This document shows positions 1 to 8,690 of a stretch of DNA of 64,000 nucleotides, one piece after another; the stretch's first letter is position 1, and every line of letters starts with the position of its first letter. A program made the position numbers and the translations under genes. Under the pieces are notes generated by a model. The model was given only the letters and a program-made list of their open reading frames with translations. It was not told where the DNA came from and did no database searches. The stretch covers positions 263,553,112-263,617,111 of the forward strand of contig OW240913.1 of assembly GCA_933207985.1 (NCBI GenBank). The letters are read 5' to 3'. Origin of the DNA: Pelobates cultripes (taxonomy: Eukaryota > Chordata > Amphibia > Anura > Pelobatidae).

Positions 1-209
1 TCCACCCCAACACAGGATACATCAGTGTCAGACAGGAAGGAAGGGTCTGGCAGGTCTTGTTCCCTAAGGACACTACGGGCTGCACCTGTGTCAACTAAAA
101 AAGTGGTTGGGTGACCCTCCACGGGGAGAACTACAGTAGCCAAAGGTCCTCCCCCATCCCCTGCAGACACTGCCATAGCAGGGGTTGCTGACACAGGCTT
201 GCCAGTTAC
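1..209 (-). CDS. pro: Endogenous retrovirus protease (5' part of pro-pol), read through from gag
   Basis: Minus-strand coding sequence that continues past the left edge of the window. It carries the retroviral aspartic protease signature LVDTGAARSVL, with the catalytic DTG. The frame is the same as gag: after the gag UAG stop the reading frame stays open to the window edge with no stop for about 69 codons. In gammaretroviruses and epsilonretroviruses, pro-pol is made by suppression of an in-frame UAG at the end of gag, and the layout here matches that. The protease would cut the Gag-Pol polyprotein in the budding particle. The rest of pol and any env lie outside the window, so intactness cannot be judged. 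Confidence 0.82.
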
Positions 210-3200
210 CTATTGCAATAGATCAAGGTGGGCCTGATCTGGTCCCTGGTACCGGCGGGAGGTGGAGGGAGGGGTGACAGAATGCATGGGTGGGCGGGAT
301 GGACGGAGGGCATGGCGGGGATGAGGTTGGTTGTCTTGGAAGTCATCAGTATCATACCCTTCAGTGGAGGGTGAAGTGTATGCACGGGCCTCTGCTGCAG
401 GGAGCCGGGCTTGGGAGTACTCAGGAGGCAGGGGAGGGGGAGGAGGAGGAGGTAGCTGAGGCAGCTGTGGATGGGGTAGGGCAGGGAGATAACCAGTGGA
501 GGGGAAGTTATAGCTGGTGACATGGGGGTTTTGGTACCTGAGGGTCTGTTGGCGGAGCACTCTAGGGTGTGGGCAATCTCTCCTAAAGTGACCTGGCTGA
601 TTACAATTAAAGCATGTCCGGATTGTCGTGACATTCCGGTCACGGGAGAAAGGAATTGGTGCAGGCAGTGTCTGGGGGGGCTGGGTGAACTGTTGGGGGA
701 GCATCTGAGAGACCTGGGTTGGACCTGCGATTGGGGTGGAGGTAGCATACATCAGTGGACTAGTTCTACGCTGTGTAGGAAGCAAAACAGACTCTAAGCC
801 TTTGGCTACCAACAAGAGAGTGTCCAGTGGAATAATTCTATACTCAGGTCGAGCTAAAACTAAACCCTTACGAATATTTTCCCTAAGCCCTGCCACAAAA
901 GCTGCAGATAGCATCTGGGTGTGTGCTTTGTTGTAAGTACTAAACCCTAAGTCAGAAAAAGTCTGAGTCAACCTAGAGTGATACTTTTCAACTGTCTCAA
1001 GTTTGTCCTGTAGGATATCATTGATGCAAGTAGCCTGATCTGCTAGTTTATCCTGTGCCCAGGCACGAAGCTGTTCACAAAAAATTTCACCAGAACGAAA
1101 GTCAGTATCAGAAGTAAGTGGAGCATCATTAAAGCTCCGTTCCATGATTGGCCAGTATGCATCACCAGCCTTTATTTCACATAGACTAATGAGATCCCGC
1201 CAAGCAGCGGAGTATGTTTTACGGATCTGAGCCATCCTACGGAAAAAGGGCATGGGGTGTTTTTCAGGATCAGGGAGTGAGGTCACAAGGGTAGCAGCTT
1301 GGGAAGGGTTAAAGGTAACATACATAGGTGGAGCACCATCCGCACCATGGTTGATTGGGGTATATCCCTGAGGGATAGTTTGCTGTTGGGGGAGCCTATT
1401 CACCCCCAGGTGGGGTGAATCCTGGTCAACCACAACTACCTCGGTGGGCAGCACTGGGCCACGACGGAGAGTAGTCTCAGGAGTAGCTGTAGCTGGGACA
1501 ACAGGGAGGGCGGTGACAGGTGAGGTAGTTGGGTGGAAACCTGAAGCCTGGGGGGAGGCACCCATCGCATAGGGCTGGTCAGATGTCCCTGACACCTCGG
1601 ATCCAACCACCATGATTGGGTAACTAGGGCCGGCGGAAGGGATACGAGGGACCAAGGCTGTGGAAGGGGCTGTCACGGGGGCCGATTGGGTAGGGCGTGA
1701 AAGGTGGGTGTTGAGGACATTTGCGAGGGCGGAGATGGGATCGGAGGGCTCGGGGACATCGGCAGGGGACAAGGGTGGGGTTGGAGGCTCGGGGGGAGGG
1801 GGAGGAGGAAGAGGAGGTACGTCAATGGGAGGTGGCACGGGGATCGCGGAATTAACCAGGGAAGTAACCGCAGTGAAGAGGGCGGATATTGAACCAGGCA
1901 GGTCATCGGTCGTGGGTGTGTCAGAGTTCACGGGGGGAGGGGTCAGAGGGACGGGGTCAAGGGGCTGTAATATGGTCGGGGGAGCAGGGATGTCGGGGGG
2001 AGATGACACGGGAGAAGGGGCTGGAGGGGTGGCAACGGGGGGTTGGGTTAGGGCAGTGAGGGCGGAGATCAGGGACGGCAAATCGGCCGCGGGAATGGGA
2101 GGCAACGAGGTAGAGGGGGCCGGGGTTTCAGGAGGAGGAAACACTGGAGGAGGAGCTGGAGGGGTGACGGCATAGAGTTGGGTTAGGGCGGTGAGGGCGG
2201 AGATCAGGGACGGCAAATCGGCCGCGGGAGTGGGAGGCAACGAGGTAGAGGGGGCCGGGGTTTCAGGAGGAGGAAACACTGGAGGAGGAGCAGTAGGCGG
2301 GACCTTGAGGATGGGAGGGGAATCCGTGTTTAAGGGGGCGGAGGCAAGGGAACCGGGACTAGCGGGCTGGACAAGATTCATGAGGGTGGAGAGTAGGGGC
2401 GGGGGATCCTTGGAAATGGAGGAGGAGGAAAGGGAATGAGAAGGAATGGGGGAAGATGGGGATACAGGGGTAGGGGTCACGGGGATTCCTGAGGATACTG
2501 GAGAAGGGAAGGCAACCGGGGGACGGGGGTCCGGGGAGACGGGGTCAGTTGAGTGGGTAGGAGCGGGGGGCGCAGGATGCAGGATGGACGAAGAGGGTGA
2601 GGGAACGGGGTTTACCAGTGATGGGGTACTCAGGGGGGAGAGGGATTGAGAGGAGGAGGAGGATGGGACATCGATAGTTGAGACGGGAATAGTCGGGGTA
2701 GTACTCGGAGTAAGGACAGGCCCTGGGAAAGGTAACAGGGGGCATGGAGGTGGGGAAGCTCCGACGGGCAAAACAGGATGATGGCTGAAAGGGGGAGATT
2801 GGTCACAGGGGGGTTGGTGCATGGGAGTGGGTGGGAACGAGTGGTGTGGCACTGGGAAATAGTAAGCTCCATCTACACCGAGCACGGGACATAGGGGGGT
2901 GGGGGCTGGAGATACACCCCCGGGGGGTGGGGTCTGTGCTGTGACGGGGGAAGCAGGGCGGGAGGTTACTGTTGCGCTCTGGGCGCCATCATAGGGTGGT
3001 GGCCGTGGAACAATAGAAGTGACATTATCATTGAGAACATTCCTATGGTAAACATGTACAATCTGCCCCTCAAACTCCAACTCTTCCTCGACCCAACCTT
3101 CCCGTTTCAAACCTCTAGCTACACGATACCAGGCCTCTGCAACCTTTGTGAGTCCGTTATCCAACAGTAAACCTTCCTTGTCTATGAGTAGCTTTCTCCA

Positions 3201-3353
3201 AAACTCTGGCTGCAATCTCCCACTGGGCAGCATCTGGAAGCCACACACCTTAGCAATCTTTTTAAGTTTCATCATTGCATCCTCCCCTGCTCTTTCTTTC
3301 ACAATATCGCAAGCCAACAAGCCCTTAGCAGGTCTAGCATGTTCCTGCCCCAT
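210..3353 (-). CDS. gag: Endogenous retrovirus Gag polyprotein, intact open frame
   Basis: An uninterrupted 1047-codon frame, long for a retroviral Gag (commonly 500-700). It starts MGQ, so Gly2 could be myristoylated for membrane targeting. Residues 1-105 form a compact matrix-like domain. PPPY at 118-121 and PPEY at 976-979 are late-domain motifs of the kind that recruit NEDD4-type ubiquitin ligases for budding. About residues 120-650 are very rich in Pro, Ser and Thr. They contain a 45-residue tandem duplication and repeated short ISAL modules. Residues about 700-880 look like capsid. One CCHC zinc knuckle (914-927, CFNCNQPGHFRRDC) marks nucleocapsid, followed by a Pro-rich tail. A single knuckle and a terminal UAG fit gamma/epsilon-type viruses. 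The open frame and lack of decay suggest a fairly young insertion. Expression cannot be inferred. Confidence 0.9.
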   Translation of the reverse strand: MGQEHARPAKGLLACDIVKERAGEDAMMKLKKIAKVCGFQMLPSGRLQPEFWRKLLIDKEGLLLDNGLTKVAEAWYRVARGLKREGWVEEELEFEGQIVHVYHRNVLNDNVTSIVPRPPPYDGAQSATVTSRPASPVTAQTPPPGGVSPAPTPLCPVLGVDGAYYFPVPHHSFPPTPMHQPPCDQSPPFSHHPVLPVGASPPPCPLLPFPGPVLTPSTTPTIPVSTIDVPSSSSSQSLSPLSTPSLVNPVPSPSSSILHPAPPAPTHSTDPVSPDPRPPVAFPSPVSSGIPVTPTPVSPSSPIPSHSLSSSSISKDPPPLLSTLMNLVQPASPGSLASAPLNTDSPPILKVPPTAPPPVFPPPETPAPSTSLPPTPAADLPSLISALTALTQLYAVTPPAPPPVFPPPETPAPSTSLPPIPAADLPSLISALTALTQPPVATPPAPSPVSSPPDIPAPPTILQPLDPVPLTPPPVNSDTPTTDDLPGSISALFTAVTSLVNSAIPVPPPIDVPPLPPPPPPEPPTPPLSPADVPEPSDPISALANVLNTHLSRPTQSAPVTAPSTALVPRIPSAGPSYPIMVVGSEVSGTSDQPYAMGASPQASGFHPTTSPVTALPVVPATATPETTLRRGPVLPTEVVVVDQDSPHLGVNRLPQQQTIPQGYTPINHGADGAPPMYVTFNPSQAATLVTSLPDPEKHPMPFFRRMAQIRKTYSAAWRDLISLCEIKAGDAYWPIMERSFNDAPLTSDTDFRSGEIFCEQLRAWAQDKLADQATCINDILQDKLETVEKYHSRLTQTFSDLGFSTYNKAHTQMLSAAFVAGLRENIRKGLVLARPEYRIIPLDTLLLVAKGLESVLLPTQRRTSPLMYATSTPIAGPTQVSQMLPQQFTQPPQTLPAPIPFSRDRNVTTIRTCFNCNQPGHFRRDCPHPRVLRQQTLRYQNPHVTSYNFPSTGYLPALPHPQLPQLPPPPPPPLPPEYSQARLPAAEARAYTSPSTEGYDTDDFQDNQPHPRHALRPSRPPMHSVTPPSTSRRYQGPDQAHLDLLQ

Positions 3354-4445
3354 CTTGACTAATCAAAGCGTGCCACTTGTTAAGGACAGATGAATAGAGG
3401 AGGTATAAAGGAGGAGGGGAAAAAGAGTGTCTACAGTGCTCGACTGCCACGAGAACTTGAGCCCCGTGCGTCTTCCCCAAACGTAGACTAGTCACGGAGA
3501 TCCGCCCACCCGGGGTGGTGGTCACGGACGGGAGCGAATGAGCGTGGGTGACTAACACAGCTCTGGGCAACAGGCACAGGAGAGATAAAGCACAAAAGAA
3601 AAGATGAACGTGGCTGCGCTAATGAGAAGACATTTGCAAAAATCACAAACATATAAATGAGCATAGACTCCGGAGTCCAGAACTAACCACACAATACACA
3701 CACACACACCAAGGGTACCCACGCTGTAACAACAATTGAACAAAAACCACAGAATGACAGAGAGTAAAATGGCCATGTACATGTTAATGACACCGGTGCC
3801 AAATAATCGAAGTATAGCAATCCTCAGCCTCCACCCACCAGGCTGGTCCCGGTATACCCCCAGGTATTAATGGGAGCACAGTAATAAACAAACAAAATCC
3901 CAGCCCCACCGGCTGTAATGCATTCCCTGCCCGCTAGGCAGTCAAGCTAACTTAAAATCCCAGCCCCACCGGCTGTAAAATCCCAGCCCCACCGGCTGTA
4001 AAATCCCAGCCCCTCCGGCTGTAAAGTCCCAGCCCCACCGGCTGTAAAATCCCACCGGCTGTAAAATCCCAGCACCGGCTGTAAAATCCCAGCCCCACCG
4101 GCTGTAAAATCCCAGCCCCACCGGCTGTAATGCGTCCCCTGCCCGCTAGGCAGTCAAGCTAACTTAAAAGAAGTATGAGAAACACACACACACACACACA
4201 AACGAATACAGGAGGCAGATAGACAATTGACAGGTTCACCTAAAAAAAGGCACACCGGATGAGTTAATTACCTGTCTTTGTAGCCTTCTGGAAGCCGGAA
4301 GTGGACTCGGAGGCAGACCGACACAAAACAGGAGAATAACACAGGCAACGGCTGTATTATGGAGGTGATCAGGCTCCGCTTGTCCCACTTTCCAGAGGTC
4401 CGCTCCGGTCCGTTGGTTCCGGCCCTCCGAACCGGCCCTCCGGTG
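3354..4445 (-). other. Retroviral 5' leader between primer site and gag
   Basis: About 1.1 kb of non-coding leader lies between the primer-binding site and the gag AUG, which is longer than most simple retroviruses have. It would hold the packaging signal and the splice donor. I did not pin either down. It includes a GT-rich stretch near 3700, the minisatellite described separately and a CA microsatellite near 4185-4200. Confidence 0.6.
3893..4132. repeat. Minisatellite in retroviral leader, ~24-bp unit
   Basis: About nine imperfect copies of a unit with core CCCAGCCCCACCGGCTGTAA are arranged in tandem. A longer flanking module (containing CCCGCTAGGCAGTCAAGC) appears at both ends, near 3930 and 4140, so the array probably grew by unequal exchange or template switching. 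Each unit contains AGCC-CCACC-GGCT, which can fold into a small hairpin. Some units are shortened. Confidence 0.85.
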
Positions 4446-4463
4446 GCCCCACGTTGGGCGCCA
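4446..4463 (-). other. Retroviral primer-binding site, tRNA-Lys(1,2) type
   Basis: On the minus strand this reads TGGCGCCCAACGTGGGGC, the complement of the 3' end of tRNA-Lys1,2, which would prime minus-strand DNA synthesis. It lies 2 nt from the LTR end, as expected, and fixes the direction and 5' end of the element. Confidence 0.88.
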
Positions 4464-4465
4464 AT

Positions 4466-4974
4466 TGAAATGGAAAAATCAATTAAAGTATTGATTATTT
4501 CTTTGTGTATCTGCCCCTGGCCAAATCAATGAAACAATGCGTGCACGCTCCCTGAAGTAATTCACACCAGACACAGGTTCCAGGTTGTTGAATAACTTGA
4601 GGAATGTTTATTCAGAGGGGACGGCAGGTCCCTTTTAAAGCAAAATTACATCATAAGCATTGTCAGAGATAACATGGAATAATACATCAATAATTGGTTA
4701 GGTGTTAAGTGGTCGCTTCAATGCTCTGCCTACTGTAGGTGATGTCACCGGGGCCATGAGGGTCTCCCACGGTTTCCCGGCGCCATCTTGGTGCACGAGG
4801 TAGTTAGTCAATGTTAGGAAGAAAGAAGGGAGGGGAGGGGGAAGGAGCTAGAAGCTTCTAGCAGCCATTTTGATTATAACATGTGTGCTTAGCTACATAT
4901 ATATATATCGTGAAATGAGTAAATAGACATTTTTCACTAACTAGGAAATATGTGTAGACCTTATTTCCACAACA
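4466..4974 (-). repeat. 5' LTR of the endogenous retrovirus
   Basis: A segment of about 509 bp bounded by TG and CA lies directly upstream (minus-strand sense) of the primer-binding site. On the minus strand it starts TGTTGTGGAAATAAGG and ends CCATTTCA. A TATA-like TTTAAAAG at 4632-4639 is followed about 25 nt later by AATAAA (4607-4612), consistent with promoter and polyadenylation signal. The outer edge at 4974 is placed by the TG rule and could be off by two bases. The 3' LTR is outside the window, so the target duplication cannot be checked. Confidence 0.75.
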
Positions 4975-6459
4975 CAGGCTTTTTAACATCATAATATTTT
5001 AGCACTGAGGCAGCTGTGATCAAGCGTTTTATTTCCTCCGCTGCCTAGTCATGCTTGGGAAGCCAATGCCAAACTGCATCTTTATCTAGACGCCATCTCA
5101 ATGGCTCATACACCTCAGACAAATGTGGCATGAATTTTGCTAGGTATGTGACAAAGCCAATAAAACGTTGCACCAGGTCGTGGCATGTCCACAATGACTC
5201 TAATCTTATCTGGGTCAGCTTTCAAGCCTTTTTGAGACAGGATATGTCCATGGAAGCAGACTTCTTGTACCTTGAATTGTAATTTCTTTACGCTGAGTCT
5301 CAGCATTACCTGCCTGCAGCGATCCAATAATTCTACTAGCTTCTCATCATGGTCATGCTCAGCTTCCTCATCTGTATTACCACAGCCAATTATAAGAATG
5401 TCATCTGCTATTGGTTCAATACTATGGAGCCCACTTAACAGTTCATGTTGCTTTCGCTGATGTACTTCTGGGGCTACGGAGACTCCAAACTGCAACTTGA
5501 GCCATCTCTTTCGGCCCCAGGGAGTCCAGAAAGTGGTCATGTTGCTACTCTTTTCATCCAGTTTGCACTGTAGAAAGGCATCTCTTGCATCAACAAGTGT
5601 AAAAACCTGTGATTTAGGCAGTTTGTGCAAAACATCTTCAAGTGTTGGCATTATGTAGTGTGACCTTCTCAGAGCCAAGAAACTTTGGATCAATGCAAAT
5701 TCTAATCTTTTCAGGCTTTCTAATAACTACCATGTTGCTTATCCAGTCAGTTGGCTCTGATACTGATGTAAGATGTCCGTCAGCTTCATACTTATCCAGT
5801 TGCGCTTTTACTTGTGGCTTAATGGCTATAGGCACATTGCGTGGGGCACTTTGTACTGGTGGAATGGTAGGATCCAGTTCAAAATGAACCACTCCTGGAA
5901 TAGATACTACTAGGCCAGTAAACACATCATTATAGACATTGAGGATTTGCAGTTTTGTCAGTAGCCTAGTCAAGGGCTTTGCAAGCTGATTATCAACATT
6001 GTGCAGCTCCGCAGGAATTGTGAATTGCATCAGTCCCAGGCGCTCACATGTTGAACCAGACAATAGCGGTTTCTTATTGGCTTCAACAATCTCAAATTCA
6101 AGTTTGTGTATATTTTCACGTATGCTGCACTCTGTTTGGAAAAGTCTCAATTATTCCATTAGTTCCCCTAAATATAGCTTCAGCTTGGTGCTGCTGGGCT
6201 GAAGTGGTGCCCTAGGTGCCAGTTTCATCTTGTCTTTCAAACTCATGACATCACATGTTGCACCAGAATCCAGCTGGCAGGGTTGGCATATATTATTCAG
6301 TCTGAGATTTACAAACCATTTTTTGCCCTTAGACTTTACAGCACCAATGCATTCCTTGGAGTAAATCACATCATTGCTAAGCAGGAGTGCATCCTCAGAA
6401 TCAGACATGTGTTCAATTGTATTTAGCTTCCTTTCTTCTTGACAGACATACTCCAGCAA
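4975..6459 (-). pseudogene. Ty3/gypsy pol: protease, reverse transcriptase, start of RNase H region
   Basis: A decayed pol of a mag-like gypsy element. The protease is near 6280-6250 (CQLDSGATCDVMS, catalytic DSG). The reverse transcriptase begins around 5830. It has FTLVDARDAFLQCKL near 5600 and the ADD catalytic box in IADDILIIG near 5420. After the fingers and palm the frame continues through HWLPKH and ends at YYDVKKPV, where the retroviral LTR begins. A UAA stop at 6151-6153 separates protease from the rest, and a frameshift lies near 5640-5690 inside the polymerase. RNase H and integrase are displaced beyond the retrovirus. The element is not able to encode a functional polymerase. Confidence 0.85.
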
Positions 6460-6600
6460 AATGATTTAGCCTCCCACATGATCTACATGTTTTCCCATAT
6501 GCAGAACACTGTTCTTTCTCTCTCACATGTATACTGCCATATTACTTACATGATGTAGACTTGCTCACAGGTGAGGTGCTTTGGTGTTGGTGCTTTTGCT
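6460..6600 (-). pseudogene. Gypsy Gag nucleocapsid zinc knuckles (relic)
   Basis: Minus-strand translation around stop codons shows two spaced Cys/His boxes (C-x2-CG-x2-H, then GK-x-CRSCGRLNHF), the double zinc-knuckle layout of mag-type gypsy Gag just before protease. At least two stops or frameshifts interrupt it. Confidence 0.6.
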
Positions 6601-6630
6601 GGTGGTTCTTTGAGGTTAGCTGTTGCTTAA

Positions 6631-7199
6631 CCCCTTAAGGGACCACTCTAGGGACCCAGACCACTTCAGCTTAATGAAGTGGTCTGGGTGCCAGGTCCCT
6701 TTAGGATTAACCCTTTTTTTATAAACAGAGCAGTTTCAGAGAAACTGCTATGTTTATAAATGGGTTAATCCAGCCTCTAAAGCCTCTAGTGGCTGTCTCA
6801 TTGACAGCCGCTAGAGGCGTTTGCGTGCTTATCACTGTGAAAATCACAGTGAGAAGACACCAGCGTCCATAGGAAAGCATTATGAATACTTTCCTATGAG
6901 ACTGGCTGAATGCGCGCGCAGCTCCTGCCGCGCATGCGCATTCAGCCACAGAGGAGGATCGGAGGCGGAGAGGAGGAGGAGAGCTCCCCACCCGGCGCTA
7001 GAAAAAAGGTAAGTTTAACCCCTTCCCTTGCCATCCAGCCCGGCGGGAGTGGGACCCTGAGGGTGGGTGCACCCTCAGGGCACTATAGTGCCAGGAAAAC
7101 AAGTATGTTTTCCTGGCACTATAGTGGTCCTTTAAGGACACATGACATGTGTGACATGTCATGATTCCCTTTTATTCCAGAAGTTTGGTCCTTAAGGAG
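6631..7199. mobile_element. TTAA-type MITE (family A) interrupted by MITE B
   Basis: Flanked by TTAA at 6627-6630 and 7200-7203 and with termini CCCCTTAAGG / CCTTAAGGAG. Without the nested insert it equals the 70-72-bp family A copies at 40826 and 41058. TTAA duplications are typical of piggyBac- and Kolobok-type transposases. No transposase is present here. It interrupts the gypsy Gag region. Confidence 0.8.
6639..7131. mobile_element. TTAA-type MITE (family B) nested in family A
   Basis: Begins GGGACCACTCTAGGGACC and ends CACTATAGTGGTCCT, flanked by TTAA at 6635-6638 and 7132-7135. The left TTAA is the one that is internal to family A. A subterminal palindrome (AGACCACTTCA-GCTTAA-TGAAGTGGTCT) and an inner palindrome around TGGCTGTCTCATTGACAGCC recur in other B copies in the window (42417, and fragments at 27770, 12002, 48880). 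Confidence 0.82.
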
Positions 7200-7203
7200 T
7201 TAA

Positions 7204-7795
7204 AGGCTGCATGGATGCTGTCAGTCTGTTTATCCTGCTCCATAGCTCTCATATGTTTGTCAGTTCTGCAGTGCGACATATCTCAATTTCTGCATATAGG
7301 TTTAAATCATGTTCCCTCAATAGACGGCGGCGGGTACTCTCAGTATTAATACCTAGAACTATTTTGTCACGAATAAGTTCATCTCTCAAGGAGCCATACT
7401 CACAGCTTGCAGCTTTTTCTCTCAGCCTTGTGACAAAGTTGTCTATTGATTCGCCTTCTTCGTGCTTGCAGCTGCCAAATATATATCTTTCATATTTTAC
7501 ATTTTTTTGCAGGTCTGAAGAAAGCTTCCAATGCATCAAGGATGGCTTTAGTGTCATTCTTTTGCTCCTCTGTAAGATTCAAATTATGCTTGTAAACATG
7601 GCAGCACTCACTGCCCATCACCCTCCTCAGTGTGGCTGCTTGCACTGCTGCAGGCTTCTCATTTAGCCCTGTAGCTAGTGAGTAATCCTCAAACTCAGCT
7701 CTGAAGTTATCCCAGTTACTGCTGCAATCCCCACTCACCCTCATTGCCTCATGTAGTGGAATGCTATTAGCAGCTGCTGGTTTTCTTGCTTCCAA
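7204..7795 (-). pseudogene. Ty3/gypsy Gag, N-terminal and capsid part (relic)
   Basis: Two overlapping frames (start MEARKPAAANSIPLHEAMR at 7795) encode a mag-like Gag. The markers are NWDNFRAEFEDYSLATG, the block GESIDNFVTRLREKAASCEYG and RDKIVLGI. A frameshift near 7500-7550 joins the two frames. The C-terminal part continues on the other side of the MITE insertion. Confidence 0.82.
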
Positions 7796-7895
7796 TGCTC
7801 AGCTTGCAGGACAGTGGTAGCTGTAATTGCTACAGGAGGCACAATCACTTGCAAGCTCCTGGCATCAAATGTGTGAGAACAGACCAGGTTCAGAT

Positions 7896-7908
7896 ACTCC
7901 TGACACCA
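7896..7908 (-). other. Gypsy primer-binding site, tRNA-Leu type
   Basis: Minus strand reads TGGTGTCAGGAGT, a match to the tRNA-Leu 3' end used by mag-like gypsy elements. It lies upstream of the gag relic and directly beside a TG-starting LTR. Confidence 0.6.
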
Positions 7909-8009
7909 TGTTTCAGGAGATATAAATAAAGAGACTGCACGCTATTAGTGTATAGCAGCCATGTTTTAGGAGATACAGGAAGAAAGAAACCATAATATGT
8001 GCTGGATCT

Positions 8010-8061
<52 letters not shown>

Positions 8062-8097
8062 TCTTAATAAAAGTAATTTGTACATAATTTGTAAACA
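7909..8097 (-). repeat. Probable short 5' LTR of the gypsy element
   Basis: Starts TGTTTCAGG on the plus strand at the primer site and could end GTAAACA at 8097 (TGTTT/AAACA inverted ends). It includes AATAAA-like signals and a TA microsatellite that has expanded inside it. The outer boundary is an inference, since no second LTR is available for comparison. Confidence 0.42.
8012..8060. repeat. (TA)n microsatellite
   Basis: Uninterrupted TA dinucleotides of about 49 bp, inside the probable gypsy LTR. Confidence 0.95.
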
Positions 8098-8379
8098 CAA
8101 GAGTAATATATATATTTCATTATATGTATATATTTGTGGTCACCCCCCACCACAAAATATGCAGTAAGCCAGGTACATCCAAACATTTAATCTAACTGCG
8201 CACTCTGCAATCACTTGCCATGCAGGAACTACAGTGATGTATAACATGAGATGTTCAGCTGTTCAGCTCAAAATAAAGACCATTTTGTTGAGCTGGGACT
8301 TTTAAGTGGTGCCTAGGACTGGTGCAATGCCTACCATGCCTTAAATACGCCACTGCATTTGTCTATATGTATGCGACTC

Positions 8380-8420
<41 letters not shown>

Positions 8421-8686
8421 AAGAGCATTACACATTTTGCTTGTTAGCATTAAGTGAGATCTTGCTTTATTACCTTATATTAACATGTATTATGGTTATT
8501 GCCATTCAGGATCCAACAACACATTTGGGTAGATGTAGATAATGGCTTTTAGTTTGTCATGTAGTCATTGGATCCTAAATTCTGTGAAAATAAATACACA
8601 CAGCATGTGGACAGCAAAGTACCATATGCAGCACTGTGCACTCTATGCTACTTCTGATAGATAATATTAAAAACATGTTGGTAGCC
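8098..8686. other. Non-coding stretch with (GT)n microsatellite
   Basis: No gene or recognised element seen. A GT run lies at about 8381-8418. Confidence 0.6.
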
Positions 8687-8690
8687 TTAA

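Noticed and set aside
1660..2649. Plus-strand Gly-rich frames opposite gag
   Set aside because: Antisense shadows of the Pro-rich gag region (CCN codons read as GGN).
8012..8060. TATA promoter
   Set aside because: It is an uninterrupted TA microsatellite.
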